Positions 52,697 through 62,928 of a DNA stretch of 64,000 nt are shown one piece after another (positions within the stretch are counted from its first letter, which is position 1; the number at the start of each line of letters is the position of its first letter). Below the pieces are notes generated by a model. The model saw only the letters and a list, made by a program, of their open reading frames with translations. It made no database searches and was not told the DNA's origin. Location: assembly GCA_002483135.1 (NCBI GenBank), contig DLHI01000005.1, positions 62,001 through 126,000 of the forward strand, in the 5' to 3' direction. The stretch comes from Hyphomonadaceae bacterium UBA7672 (GTDB taxonomy: Bacteria > Pseudomonadota > Alphaproteobacteria > Caulobacterales > Hyphomonadaceae). The position numbers were made by a program, and so were the translations under genes.

Positions 52697-55600
52697 ATGC
52701 GCGTCTGGGATACCCTTGCGGGCCAGAAACAACCGGTGCGGGTCTATGAGACTCCGTTCATCGCGGACGTGCGGCTGGTCGCGGAAGCAGCGCAGAAGCG
52801 GCGGGGGGCGTCGCTCTATGTCGCAAAGGATGACCGTCATGCGCTGATGGCCGTGGCGGCCGCGAGGTTTTTCGCGCCGCTGCTGGAAGTTATCCATCTG
52901 CCGGCGTGGGATTGCCTGCCTTATGATCGCGTGAGCCCGAGCCCGGCGATTGCAGCGGCGCGGTGTGCAGCGCTGGCGCGGATCGCCAGCCGCAATGTCG
53001 GATCACCGCCGGCTCTGGTGGTTACGACCGCGTCGGCGCTTGTGCAGCGCGTGCCGCCGCGCAAACACATGGGCGTTGCTGCGTTCGTGGCGCGCGTGGG
53101 CGAGCAGGTCGCGCCGGATCGGGTGCGGGCCTATCTCGACATCAACGGCTATTCGCGGGCGTCGACGGTGCGCGAGCCAGGGGAGTATTCAATCCGGGGC
53201 GGGATCGTGGACATCTTCCCTGCGGGCCTGCCTGAGCCGGTGCGTCTCGATTTCTTTGGCGACGAGCTGGAGGCGGCGAAGTATTTCGATCCGGAGACGC
53301 AGATTTCTACAGCGACGCTGAAGGAGATCGTGCTTGCGCCGGTGAGCGAGATCGACTTTTCGGATGATGCGCTGTCGCTTCTACGGAAGAATTTTCTCGC
53401 GGAGTTTGGCTCGCCGGGTGGTGATCCGACTTATGAGGCGGCGCGTGAGCGCATCCGGAGGCAGGGCGTGGAGCAGTGGTTGCCGCTGTTCTACGAGAAG
53501 CTGGAGACGCTGTTCGACTATGTGGGGCCGGATGGGCTGATCGCGCTGGATACGGCGGCGGCGGAGGCGACGAGCGAGCGGCTGGCGCAGGCGGCAGACT
53601 ATTACGAGGCGCGCAAGCAGGCGGCGGTGGCAAGCGGCACGATACAACATGTGCTGTTGCCGGATCGGCTGTACCTGACCCCGAAGGAGCTGGGCGATCT
53701 TATGGGCGCCCGCGCAACGGTCACCTTTACATCGCAGAACGCTCCTGAGAAGGCCGAGGGGCTGATCGGACGAGCAAAGCCCGGGAGGAGTTTCGTCCTC
53801 GAGCGGGCAAACCCGGACACCAATCTGTTTGACGCGGTGGTGCGCCATGTTCGCGAGCGGCAGGCGACCGGCAAGAAGGTCATCGTGGCGGCGTGGAGCC
53901 CCGGATCGGCGAGCAGGCTGGTTGGCATTCTCGACGATCACGGCATTCCCAACGCAAAGTCCGTGGGTTCGTGGCCGGAAGTCGTGAAGGGACAAGTCGC
54001 GGTTGCCGAGATCGCGGTCGAGAGCGGATTTGAAGACGATGATCTCGTCATCATCTCCGAACAGGACATGTTGGGCGACAAGCTGGCGCGGCCGCGCAAG
54101 CGCAAATCGTCGGCGGCGGTGATCGCGGAGGCGGCGGCGCTTTCGGCGGGCGACTTGATCGTGCACGTCGATCATGGCGTGGGGCGTTATGAGGGGCTGA
54201 AGACAGTTACTGTTCACGAGGCGCCACATGATTGTCTCGAGCTGATTTATGCGGGCGGGGACAAGATCCTTCTGCCAGTCGAGAACGTGGAACTGATCTC
54301 GCGCTATGGCGCGGAGAGCGGCGAGGGCGCGCTCGACAAGCTGGGTGGGGCCGGGTGGCAGTCGCGCAAGGCGCGGGCCAAGAAGAAGATCATGGATATG
54401 GCGGACGAGCTGATCCGCCTTGCCGCCGAGCGCGAGATGAAGACGGCGCCGAAGACGGATTCAGCCGACGGCGTGTTCAGGGAGTTTGCAGCGCGCTTCC
54501 CGTATGAAGAGACGGACGACCAGCTTTCGGCGATCGAAGATGTCATCAAGGATCTGACATCAGGCAAGCCGATGGACAGGCTGATCTGCGGCGATGTTGG
54601 CTTCGGCAAGACGGAAGTGGCGCTGCGAGCGGCATTCCTGGTGGCGATGAGCGGCATGCAGGTCGCCGTGATTGCGCCGACGACATTGCTGGCGCGGCAG
54701 CATTTCCAGACATTCTCGGAGCGTTTTTCCGGCTGGCCGATCAAGGTGCGCCATCTCTCGCGCTTCGTGACCTCGAAGGAGGCGGCCGAGACCAAGGACA
54801 TGATCAACAAGGGCGAGTGCGATGTGGTCGTGGGCACGCACGCGCTGCTGGGCAAGGGGATCGACTTCAAGCGGCTGGGCATGATCGTCATCGACGAGGA
54901 GCAGCGCTTTGGCGTGAAGCACAAGGAGCGCCTGAAAGAGTTGAAGGCGGATGTGCATGTGCTGACGCTTTCTGCCACCCCGATTCCGCGGACGCTGCAG
55001 ATGGCGCTGACGGGCATTCGCGATCTCTCGATCATCGCGACGCCGCCGGTCGACCGCTTGGCTGTGCGGACCTATGTGGTCGAGTTCGACCCGGTGACGA
55101 TCCGCGAGGCGCTGCTGCGTGAGCGCTATCGCGGGGGGCAAAGTTATTTCGTTGCGCCGCGCGTGGCAGACCTTCCGTTCCTGGAGCGATATCTGCGCGA
55201 GCAGGTGCCGGAGGTGTCGTTCCTGACGGCGCATGGACAGATGGCCGCGACGGAACTGGAAGACCGGATGGTGGAATTCTACGAGGGCAAGGCGGACGTC
55301 CTGCTCTCGACCACCATCGTCGAGTCCGGCATCGACATCCCGCGCGCCAACACGATGGTTATCCATCGCGCGGACATGTTCGGGTTGGCGCAGCTTTACC
55401 AGCTGCGCGGCCGCGTGGGGCGGGCGAAGATGCGGGCCTATGCCTATCTGACGACGCCGACGGAAGAGAAGCTGACGGATGGGGCGGACAAGCGGCTGAA
55501 GGTTCTACAATCGCTCGACAGCCTTGGCGCGGGCTTCATGCTGGCAAGCCACGATCTGGATATGCGCGGTGGGGGCAATTTGCTGGGTGACGAGCAGAGC

Positions 55601-56152
55601 GGGCATATCCGTGAGGTGGGCGTCGAACTTTACCAGCAGATGCTGGAGGATGCGGTGAAGGCGCTGCGTTCGGGCGAGAGCCTCGACACGCATGAGGTGG
55701 CGGATGAGTGGTCGCCGCAGATCGACATTGGCGCGGCGGTGCTGATCCCGGAAGGCTATGTCGAGGACCTGTCGACGCGCCTGTCGCTGTACCGGCGGCT
55801 TGCGGATCTGCAGACAGATCAGGAACGCGAGGCGTTTGCGGCTGAACTGATCGACCGGTTCGGACCGCTGCCGGATGAGACCAAGCAGCTGCTGGAGATC
55901 ACGGCGGTGAAGATCCTGTGCAAGCGACTGGGCGTCGCGAAGGTGTCGGCGGGACCAAAGGGGGCGCTGCTGGGCTTCCGCGACAATGCTCCGCTGGATG
56001 GCGCCAAGCTGATCGCCTATGTGCAGAAGCAGCCAAACCGGCTCAAGCTGCGGCCGGACATGAAGCTGGTGCTGAGCGGCGCCTGGGTCGATGCGCCGGC
56101 GCGGCTTGCGGGCGTGAAGAGCTTGCTGCGAGATATGAGCGGGTTGTTGTAG
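52697..56152 (+). CDS. mfd: Transcription-repair coupling factor Mfd
   Basis: 1151 residues. The UvrB-like N-terminal region spans about 1-350. The RNA-polymerase-interacting CarD-like domain is near 470-560 (LIVHVDHGVGRYEGLKTV). The translocase has Walker A GDVGFGKT at 632-639, DEEQRFGV as motif II and motif VI YQLRGRVGRAK. The C-terminal TRCF domain (about 1000-1130) regulates it. It removes stalled polymerase and recruits UvrA. The SDR gene starts ten bases after its stop. Confidence 0.97.
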   Translation: MRVWDTLAGQKQPVRVYETPFIADVRLVAEAAQKRRGASLYVAKDDRHALMAVAAARFFAPLLEVIHLPAWDCLPYDRVSPSPAIAAARCAALARIASRNVGSPPALVVTTASALVQRVPPRKHMGVAAFVARVGEQVAPDRVRAYLDINGYSRASTVREPGEYSIRGGIVDIFPAGLPEPVRLDFFGDELEAAKYFDPETQISTATLKEIVLAPVSEIDFSDDALSLLRKNFLAEFGSPGGDPTYEAARERIRRQGVEQWLPLFYEKLETLFDYVGPDGLIALDTAAAEATSERLAQAADYYEARKQAAVASGTIQHVLLPDRLYLTPKELGDLMGARATVTFTSQNAPEKAEGLIGRAKPGRSFVLERANPDTNLFDAVVRHVRERQATGKKVIVAAWSPGSASRLVGILDDHGIPNAKSVGSWPEVVKGQVAVAEIAVESGFEDDDLVIISEQDMLGDKLARPRKRKSSAAVIAEAAALSAGDLIVHVDHGVGRYEGLKTVTVHEAPHDCLELIYAGGDKILLPVENVELISRYGAESGEGALDKLGGAGWQSRKARAKKKIMDMADELIRLAAEREMKTAPKTDSADGVFREFAARFPYEETDDQLSAIEDVIKDLTSGKPMDRLICGDVGFGKTEVALRAAFLVAMSGMQVAVIAPTTLLARQHFQTFSERFSGWPIKVRHLSRFVTSKEAAETKDMINKGECDVVVGTHALLGKGIDFKRLGMIVIDEEQRFGVKHKERLKELKADVHVLTLSATPIPRTLQMALTGIRDLSIIATPPVDRLAVRTYVVEFDPVTIREALLRERYRGGQSYFVAPRVADLPFLERYLREQVPEVSFLTAHGQMAATELEDRMVEFYEGKADVLLSTTIVESGIDIPRANTMVIHRADMFGLAQLYQLRGRVGRAKMRAYAYLTTPTEEKLTDGADKRLKVLQSLDSLGAGFMLASHDLDMRGGGNLLGDEQSGHIREVGVELYQQMLEDAVKALRSGESLDTHEVADEWSPQIDIGAAVLIPEGYVEDLSTRLSLYRRLADLQTDQEREAFAAELIDRFGPLPDETKQLLEITAVKILCKRLGVAKVSAGPKGALLGFRDNAPLDGAKLIAYVQKQPNRLKLRPDMKLVLSGAWVDAPARLAGVKSLLRDMSGLL

Positions 56153-56161
56153 GAGCGGATT

Positions 56162-56920
56162 ATGAGCGGTCGTGTTGCAGGACGTGTGGCGCTGGTGACA
56201 GGCGCGTCTTCCGGGTTGGGCAGGCGGTTCGCACAGGTGCTGGCGGCGGAGGGCGCCAAGGTGATTGTCGCGGCGCGGCGGAAGGAGCGGCTGGACGATC
56301 TGGTGAAGGAGATCGGCGTGAATGCGCTCGCGGTTCAGTGCGATGTGACGGATGAGGCGCAGGTTGTCGCCATGTTTGATGCGGCCGAGGCGAAGTTCGG
56401 TCTCGTTGATACGGTGATCAACAATGCAGGGATGACGCATGCGAGCAATGCGGTGACGCAGGACATCGCCGAGTTCCGCAAGATCATGGACCTCAACGTG
56501 ACGTCAGTCTGGTGCGTGGCGCGGGAGGCGGCGCGGCGGCTGATCAAGGCGGGGCCGGAGAAGTCGGCGCATGGGCGCATCGTAAACATCGCCTCGATGG
56601 CCGGGCGGATCGTGATCCCGAACGTGACAGCGTACAACACGTCGAAAGCGGCTTGCGCGCATCTCACACGATCGCTGGCGCGGGAATGGGCGCGGTATGG
56701 GATCAACGTCAATGCGCTGTCACCGGGCTATGTCGCAACCGAGCTGACGGAAGAATGGCTCAATGGCGAGGGTGGCCAGAAGACCATCGGCAAGTCCCCG
56801 CGCCGACGGATCATGGATGAAACGTCGCTGGATGAGTCGCTGTTGTTCCTGTGCTCGGACGCGGCGAAGTACGTCACCGGCACCGATGTGCTGGTCGATG
56901 ACGGCCAGAGCATGCACTGA
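56162..56920 (+). CDS. Short-chain dehydrogenase/reductase
   Basis: 252 residues. Cofactor motif TGASSGLGRRFAQVL is at residues 14-28. NNAG is in VINNAGMTHA, the active site is SMAG...YNTSKAA with Tyr and Lys, and the PG motif follows at LSPGYVATEL. ARRKER after beta-2 suggests NADP(H). AGGAG is in the mfd stop region, so it is probably read from the mfd transcript. The substrate is unknown. Confidence 0.93.
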   Translation: MSGRVAGRVALVTGASSGLGRRFAQVLAAEGAKVIVAARRKERLDDLVKEIGVNALAVQCDVTDEAQVVAMFDAAEAKFGLVDTVINNAGMTHASNAVTQDIAEFRKIMDLNVTSVWCVAREAARRLIKAGPEKSAHGRIVNIASMAGRIVIPNVTAYNTSKAACAHLTRSLAREWARYGINVNALSPGYVATELTEEWLNGEGGQKTIGKSPRRRIMDETSLDESLLFLCSDAAKYVTGTDVLVDDGQSMH

Positions 56921-56938
56921 AGCGCGGTAACCCGCTGT

Positions 56939-57712
56939 CTAGATCGGCATCGGCGGCGGCGGCGGGAAGGCGAGGCCGTCTGTGCCGGACAGCGCGCCGC
57001 CCGCGGTGACTGCATCGTAGATAGCTTCGCCTGCCGGTGAGAATGCAACGAGCCGGGATACCAGCATTACGGCAACGACAGCGGCAATGGTCCACAGCCA
57101 CGCGGAATGCGGTCGGCCGTGTACACGCCAGTCGCGCAGCATGCCTATGATCGGAAAAATCAACGCAACCAAGCCAGCCGTCTCAAAGGCGTAGGGCGAC
57201 AGGAAGGGCATGGGCAGGAGGCGACCAAAGCCCGGTCCAAGCAACATGACAAAGGCGCCGGCGTGAAGGCGAGCGTGCCAGTCGGCTCGGCGGCGCATCG
57301 CGATCGCGGCCCAGAATAGTGCGGCAAAACCGATCAACGTCACCGGGTTGGCGATGAGGAAGTGCTGGGGCTGGAAGAAGAATGGGGTCCGACCGGACTG
57401 GACCGTTGCCACCGTCACGGCTGGTCCAAGAATGAAGAGACTGATCGCCCAGATGACGGCAATCCAACCAAGCTTTCGGTGGTGCGCCATTTGCCCGCTT
57501 GCGGCGAGCCAAGCCTGCGTCACCGTGATAGCGACCCAGCCCATGAAGGCGACAGCGTGTATGTGGACGATAAGTGGCGAGGAAAAACTCGACCGGCCCA
57601 TCGCGAACTGCGTTGCAAATCCGGCGACGATAACCAGCGCCATGGTGACGATCAGATTTCGCACAAACTTGCGATCATCCGGCCGCGATGAGTCGATAGC
57701 CAGATCTGTCAT
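56939..57712 (-). CDS. Multi-span membrane protein of unknown function
   Basis: 257 residues from the ATG at 57712 (GGAGGGG upstream). About six or seven hydrophobic helices are present. His residues fall near helix ends (SPLIVHIHAVAFMGW, GQMAHHRKLGWIAVIW, WHARLHAGAFVML). This pattern resembles haem-binding or DUF2306-like four-helix membrane proteins, but I cannot assign a family. The C-terminus is a Pro run. It is a single gene, convergent with the SDR. Confidence 0.75.
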   Translation of the reverse strand: MTDLAIDSSRPDDRKFVRNLIVTMALVIVAGFATQFAMGRSSFSSPLIVHIHAVAFMGWVAITVTQAWLAASGQMAHHRKLGWIAVIWAISLFILGPAVTVATVQSGRTPFFFQPQHFLIANPVTLIGFAALFWAAIAMRRRADWHARLHAGAFVMLLGPGFGRLLPMPFLSPYAFETAGLVALIFPIIGMLRDWRVHGRPHSAWLWTIAAVVAVMLVSRLVAFSPAGEAIYDAVTAGGALSGTDGLAFPPPPPMPI

Positions 57713-57830
57713 TAGCCCCTCCCGCGTAACCATGGCCTTTACCACGGACCGGCGTCTGTCCCAAACCAAAGCGACGAGGCTCTGGTATCGGCACTTTCGG
57801 TTGCGCCGCCGACGGCCGATCAGCGAAGAT

Positions 57831-58211
57831 TTACGGCGCGTTGCGCAGCACTTTCTCCATTGGCCGGCCCTTGGCGAGTTCGTCGATGAGTTTGTCGAGG
57901 TAGCGGATATCCTGCATCAGCGGTTCCTCGATCTCTTCGACGCGATAGCCGCAGATGACGCCGGTGATCTGTTTGCGCGCCGGGTTGGGCCTGGGCGCTT
58001 TCTCGAAGAACGCCTGCAGGCTGGTCTTTTTCGCGATCTGGCTCTCGATGCCTTTCTGCGTATAGCCGGTGAGCCAACGGATGACCTGATCGACTTCGGC
58101 TTTGGTACGACCTTTCTTCTCGGCCTTGGCGATGTACATCGGATAGAGGCTCGCGAAGCTCATCGCGTAGACGCGTTGCCAGCCGGCGAGGGCTCTTTCC
58201 GTCAGTTTCAT
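57831..58211 (-). CDS. DUF2200 family protein
   Basis: 126 residues from the ATG at 58211. VYAMSFASLYPMYIAKAEKK, EVDQVIRWLTGYTQKGIESQ, VICGYRVEEIEEPLMQDIRY and LDKLIDELAKGRPMEKVLRN are diagnostic of DUF2200. It is a small cytoplasmic protein of unknown function. It lies divergent from a CoA-transferase gene. Confidence 0.92.
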   Translation of the reverse strand: MKLTERALAGWQRVYAMSFASLYPMYIAKAEKKGRTKAEVDQVIRWLTGYTQKGIESQIAKKTSLQAFFEKAPRPNPARKQITGVICGYRVEEIEEPLMQDIRYLDKLIDELAKGRPMEKVLRNAP

Positions 58212-58380
58212 GAGTGTTGTCCGTATGTGTTCCTTTGCTCCCCACAGGATGCGGGCACGGGGGCTGCCGATCAATCACTCATCCGTTGAGGGCTGCCCCC
58301 ACGACAGACTTGACGCGCCCGTCAGGCATCGCTTTCCGTCAGAGCTGCCGGGAAGACATCCGGCGCCGTGGAGACGTGTG

Positions 58381-59520
58381 ATGGCATCTGGTCCGCTTGT
58401 TGGCGTGAAGATCGTGGAGTTTGCGGGGATCGGGCCGGGACCGTTCTGCGGCATGCTGCTGGCTGACATGGGCGCGGATGTGGTGCGGATCGATCGGGCC
58501 GAGAGCGCGGGGCGTGGGCATCCGGATCTGGCCAATCGCGGAAAGCGGTCCATCGCCATCGATCTCAAGAAGCCCGAGGGCATCGAGGCGGCGCTGAGCC
58601 TGATGGCGAAGGCCGATGGGCTGATCGAGGGATTCCGGCCGGGCGTGATGGAACGGCTTGGCGTCGGGCCTGACGTGGCGCTGAAGCGGAACCCGAAGCT
58701 GGTGTACGGCCGCATGACAGGCTGGGGGCAGACGGGCCCATGGTCGAGCATGGCGGGGCACGACATTGACTATATCGCGCTAACAGGCGCGCTTCACACG
58801 ATGGGGCGCAAGGGCGAGCCGCCTGCGCCGCCGCTAAACCTCGTCGGCGACTTTGGCGGTGGGGCGCTCTATCTCGCGATGGGGCTGCTGGCGGGGATCA
58901 TCGAGGCGCGCACGTCCGGCAAGGGGCAGGTGATCGACTGCGCGATGATCGATGGCGCAGCGTCCCTGATGACGATGTTCTTCAACATGAAGACGGTGGG
59001 GATGTGGACGCCGGAGCGGGATTCGAACCTGCTGGATGGCGGCGCGCACTTCTATGACACGTATGAATGCGCGGACGGCCAATGGCTGGCCATTGGCGCG
59101 ATCGAACCGCAATTTCATGCGGAGTTGGTGAAAGGGCTTGGCCTGCCGGCGGATACGTTCGGCATGTACATGGACCGGACGAAGTGGCCGGAGTTCTCGG
59201 TGCGCATCGCCGAGGTCGTAAAGACGCGGACGCGCGACCAGTGGATGACGATCTTCGACGGGACGGATGCCTGCGTGGCGCCGGTTCTGAGCATGGAAGA
59301 GGCGCCCAAGCATCCGCACAATGCAGAGCGCTCAACTTTCGTGGAGGCCTTTGGCGTGACCCAGCCGGGGCCGGCGCCGCGTTTTTCGCGTACGGCGGGA
59401 GCGGTGAACGGTGCGCCTACGATTGCGGGCAAGCAGTCGAGAAGCGTGCTGGAAAGCTGGGGGATCGAGGCTGAACGGGCCGAGGGTTTCCTGTCCGCCG
59501 GGGCCGTCGTCCAAGCCTGA
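58381..59520 (+). CDS. CaiB/BaiF CoA-transferase family protein, AMACR-like
   Basis: 379 residues. VKIVEFAGIGPGPFCGMLLA with the conserved PGP turn, DLANRGKRSIAIDLKKPEG, and TGWGQTGPWSSMAGHDIDYI contain the racemase-type catalytic His/Asp region, pointing to alpha-methylacyl-CoA racemase. LDGGAHFYDTYECADGQWLA continues the fold. It probably racemises 2-methylacyl-CoA for beta-oxidation, matching the acyl-CoA dehydrogenases elsewhere in the window. A strong terminator follows ~195 bp downstream. Confidence 0.9.
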   Translation: MASGPLVGVKIVEFAGIGPGPFCGMLLADMGADVVRIDRAESAGRGHPDLANRGKRSIAIDLKKPEGIEAALSLMAKADGLIEGFRPGVMERLGVGPDVALKRNPKLVYGRMTGWGQTGPWSSMAGHDIDYIALTGALHTMGRKGEPPAPPLNLVGDFGGGALYLAMGLLAGIIEARTSGKGQVIDCAMIDGAASLMTMFFNMKTVGMWTPERDSNLLDGGAHFYDTYECADGQWLAIGAIEPQFHAELVKGLGLPADTFGMYMDRTKWPEFSVRIAEVVKTRTRDQWMTIFDGTDACVAPVLSMEEAPKHPHNAERSTFVEAFGVTQPGPAPRFSRTAGAVNGAPTIAGKQSRSVLESWGIEAERAEGFLSAGAVVQA

Positions 59521-59852
59521 GGTACGGCGCTCTAGTGTCGGATTCGGTCTGAAATACGGCGTGAAACCAGTAGCTTGCCTGTATTTGTTTCGCCTGAATG
59601 ACGGACAACGTCCGCCTCAATCGCTGTTCAGACTCACTCACCTATACCGAGCACATACCGCCGGGACGCCTTGATGTCCCTCGATGGTTCCCGACGGTTC
59701 TGTTCCTGTGCACCTGGGCCGGCTCCCCAAGAGCCGGCCCTTCTCTTTTGCGGCGCGCCAAGGTCAGACCCCTTTGTCTGCGTTATAATATTACGGTGAC
59801 TTTTGATCGATAATCGCTATGACGGCGGCAGGGCTTCCGGGAGCGACTACTC
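59521..59852. other. 332-bp intergenic region before the M1 peptidase gene
   Basis: It contains a terminator (59716-59749) in the middle and a TATAAT hexamer at 59784-59789 about 65 bp before the next ATG. I see no matching -35 at 16-18 bp. No small gene is supported. Confidence 0.5.
59716..59749 (+). terminator. Rho-independent terminator after the CoA-transferase gene
   Basis: A perfect 10-bp stem GGGCCGGCTC / GAGCCGGCCC (59716-59725 and 59731-59740), loop CCCAA, then TTCTCTTTT. Confidence 0.88.
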
Positions 59853-62315
59853 ATGCGGGCATTGTTTGCTGCAGTTCTGGCTGTGATGGCGCTGGCGGCG
59901 CCAGCCATGGCGGATGAAGACGCCAACCAGCAGACCAAGGGAAATTGGGCGGACAAGTTCAGGCAGCTCGAGGTCGATCTGCCGACTCCCAACACCTACC
60001 GCACTGCGTCGGGCGCCCCGGGCGAATCTTACTGGCAGCAGCAGGCCGACTATGTGATCAGCGCCACGCTGGACGAGAACGCGAAGCGCATCACGGCAAG
60101 CGGCGCCATCACCTATCGCAACAATTCGCCGCATGCGCTGAACTATATCTGGCTGCAGCTGGACCAGAACATTTTCAAGCAGAACTCCGCTGCGCGGCTG
60201 ACGGCGCGCCAGGCTACGGCGGGCGTGGATACGCTTGGGATCGGAACGCTTAGGCAGCTGCAATCCTACACAGAGACGCCGCATGGCTTCGAGATCCAGA
60301 CGGTTACCGATGGCGGCGGCAAGGCGCTGTCCTACACCATCAACGACACCATGATGCGCATCGATTTCCCAAAGGCGATCGAGCCGAAGGCTGTTGTGTC
60401 GCTGAAAATCAACTGGGCCTTCAACATCGTCGACAACAACCTGTTTGGCGGGCGCGCCGGATACGAGCATTTCCTCGACAACGACACGTTCGTGTTCTTC
60501 CAGGCGCAGTGGTTTCCGCGGCTAGTGGCGTACACGGACTACACCGGCTGGCAGCACAAGCAGTTCCTCGGCTCGGGCGAGTTTACGCTTGAGTTCGGTA
60601 ACTACGACGTGTCGATCACTGTGCCGTCGGACCACATCCTGACGTCGACGGGCGTGCTGCAGAACCCCAACGAGGTGCTGTCGCCAGAACAGCGCAATCG
60701 CCTGTCGCAGGCGCGCAAGGTCTATGACAAGCCGATCTATATCGTGACGCCGGAAGAGGCTCTGGCGAACGAGAAGGAAGGCGTCACCACCACCAAGACG
60801 TGGCGCTGGAAGGCCCAGAATGTAAGGGATTTTGCATGGGCGTCCTCGCGCAAGTTCATCTGGGATGCGATGGCGGTCGACCAGGAGGAAGGCGATGACG
60901 TGCTCGCGCAGTCCTTCTTCCCGAACGAGGCTGATCCGCTGTGGTCGCTGTATTCTACGCGTGCGGTAGCGCACACGATCGACGTCTATTCGGATTTCTC
61001 CTTCCCCTATCCCTACCCGAATGCGATTTCGGTCAACACGTGGCTGGGCGGCGGGATGGAGTATCCGATGATCTCCTTCAACGGCTATCGGCCGGTGAAG
61101 GACGACAAGGGTGTGAAGACCTATACGCGGCAGGCGCGCAACGGCCTGATCGGCGTCGTGATCCATGAGGTGGGCCACAACTACTTCCCGATGATCGTCA
61201 ACTCGGACGAGCGTCAGTGGACGTGGATGGACGAGGGCATCAACTCCTTCCTCGAATGGATGGCGGAGTTGCGCTGGGACGAGAAATTCCCGGTTCTGGG
61301 AAACAACCCGAACGCGCTCGACGAGATCGGCGCCTACATGATGTCGGAAGATCAGGTTCCGATCATGACGCAGTCGGATTCAGTGCTCCAGTTCGGCAAC
61401 AATGCCTACAACAAGCCCGCGTCCGCACTCATCGTGCTACGCGAGACGGTGATGGGGCCGGAACTGTTCGACTTTGCGTTCAAGCAGTATTCGCAGCGCT
61501 GGCGCTTCAAGCGGCCGACGCCGTCGGATTTCTTCCGTACGATGGAAGACGCATCGGGGGTTGATCTCGATTGGTTCTGGCGCGGCTGGTTCTACACCAC
61601 CGATCACGTCGATATCGCGGTGAACGGCGTGCGCGAATACCGACTGTCGACGAAGAATCCGGACGTCGAGAATGATCTGCAGCGCCAGCGGGCTGCCGAC
61701 ATCACCGCGCCGCCGGTGACCGTGCAGCAAAACCGCGACGCCGGCATCCAGAGCTACATGGATCGACACCCGGATGCGCGAGACTTCTACAGCGAGAACG
61801 ATGCTTTCGAGCCAACCAACAAGGACCGCAACGATTACCAGACGTTCCTTGAGGGGCTTAAGGAACCGGACAAATCGGCGTACGAGCGGGCGCTGCGCGA
61901 AAATCCATACATCTACTTCATGGACTTCGAGAATGTGGGCGGCCTGGTGTCCCCGCTGCCGCTGCGCTTCACGTTTGAAGATGGCTCCACGAAGGATATC
62001 CTGATCCCGGCCGAGATCTGGCGGTATAATGGCCAGAAGGTCAGCAAGGTGTTCGTGGAGACCAAGCGTGTGGTGTCTGTGGAGCTGGATGCGCGTCACC
62101 AGACGGCGGACGCGGTGCGCGCGAATAACGCGTTCCCGCAGCAGAGCGAGCCGAACCGCATCGACGTCTTTCGCGGCGTATCAAGCGGCGGAGGTGGGCG
62201 TAACCAGATGGCGGACGCCATGGTTGAGCTGCGCGCCAAGCAGCCCCAACCTGTGAGCCCCACTGCGCCGCTGACCCCGACCGCAACGCCGGCTACTCCG
62301 GCGCCTACGCAATGA
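59853..62315 (+). CDS. M1-family metallopeptidase, exported
   Basis: 820 residues. The signal peptide ends at APAMA (about 20). The catalytic domain has a GAMEN-like GGGMEYPMISF and the zinc site HEVGH at 438-442, with Glu461 exactly 18 residues on. After ~560 the sequence lacks the standard ERAP C-terminal helical domain; instead it has a beta-rich region and a Pro/Thr tail. It probably trims N-terminal residues from peptides in the periplasm. Its TGA overlaps the DUF6702 gene. Confidence 0.93.
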   Translation: MRALFAAVLAVMALAAPAMADEDANQQTKGNWADKFRQLEVDLPTPNTYRTASGAPGESYWQQQADYVISATLDENAKRITASGAITYRNNSPHALNYIWLQLDQNIFKQNSAARLTARQATAGVDTLGIGTLRQLQSYTETPHGFEIQTVTDGGGKALSYTINDTMMRIDFPKAIEPKAVVSLKINWAFNIVDNNLFGGRAGYEHFLDNDTFVFFQAQWFPRLVAYTDYTGWQHKQFLGSGEFTLEFGNYDVSITVPSDHILTSTGVLQNPNEVLSPEQRNRLSQARKVYDKPIYIVTPEEALANEKEGVTTTKTWRWKAQNVRDFAWASSRKFIWDAMAVDQEEGDDVLAQSFFPNEADPLWSLYSTRAVAHTIDVYSDFSFPYPYPNAISVNTWLGGGMEYPMISFNGYRPVKDDKGVKTYTRQARNGLIGVVIHEVGHNYFPMIVNSDERQWTWMDEGINSFLEWMAELRWDEKFPVLGNNPNALDEIGAYMMSEDQVPIMTQSDSVLQFGNNAYNKPASALIVLRETVMGPELFDFAFKQYSQRWRFKRPTPSDFFRTMEDASGVDLDWFWRGWFYTTDHVDIAVNGVREYRLSTKNPDVENDLQRQRAADITAPPVTVQQNRDAGIQSYMDRHPDARDFYSENDAFEPTNKDRNDYQTFLEGLKEPDKSAYERALRENPYIYFMDFENVGGLVSPLPLRFTFEDGSTKDILIPAEIWRYNGQKVSKVFVETKRVVSVELDARHQTADAVRANNAFPQQSEPNRIDVFRGVSSGGGGRNQMADAMVELRAKQPQPVSPTAPLTPTATPATPAPTQ

Positions 62316-62842
62316 CGCAGCCGCGCGCCAGCATGACGCGCCGCATGGCCATCACGGCCTGCGGCGTGTTTGGCGCGGGAATGTTCTGGGCCCCGCCGGC
62401 GCTAGCGCACCGGGCGCAGACTGTGTTGTCCACGGTGACGTGGAATGAGGCGACTTCCACGCTTGATGTGATGCACCGGCTACATGGGCATGATGCGGAG
62501 CTCTGCCTCGCCCTGAAGGCGGGCGTGCCGCAGACGGATATCACCGTGCTGCGCACGCAGGCGCAGCTGATGCTCTATATCGAGGAGACATTCGCTCTCA
62601 CCGACGGGACGCGGAGGCTGGCGCTTGAGCCGCTGGGCGCGGAGATGCAGGGTGAGGCGGTGCTGATGTACCAGGAGTGCAAGCTGACCGCTCCGCCGCA
62701 GAATCTCGCGATCGACAACCGCATCCTGCGCGATGTGTTCGAGAACCAGACCAACCTTGTGAATGTGAAGCTGGCGCAGCGGACGCGGACGCTTCTGTTT
62801 TCAGGCGGTGACGGTGTGAAGAAGGCCGAGGGGTTGCTGTAA
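62312..62842 (+). CDS. DUF6702 family exported protein
   Basis: 176 residues. A twin-Arg start (MTRRMAITACGVFGAG) may direct Tat or Sec export; the signal ends near PALAH. The body, HRAQTVLSTVTWNEATSTLD then VMHRLHGHDAEL, resembles DUF6702, often coupled with M1 peptidase genes. It starts four bases inside that gene (ATGA). The function is unknown. Confidence 0.8.
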   Translation: MTQPRASMTRRMAITACGVFGAGMFWAPPALAHRAQTVLSTVTWNEATSTLDVMHRLHGHDAELCLALKAGVPQTDITVLRTQAQLMLYIEETFALTDGTRRLALEPLGAEMQGEAVLMYQECKLTAPPQNLAIDNRILRDVFENQTNLVNVKLAQRTRTLLFSGGDGVKKAEGLL

Positions 62843-62928
62843 GGCCTCTGCTGCAAGTCCATGCTGGCTAACGGCTGTGCGGGCGCGGTAGAACGCTCGC
62901 TCGGGATCGAGACGCCAAGGGGACAACC

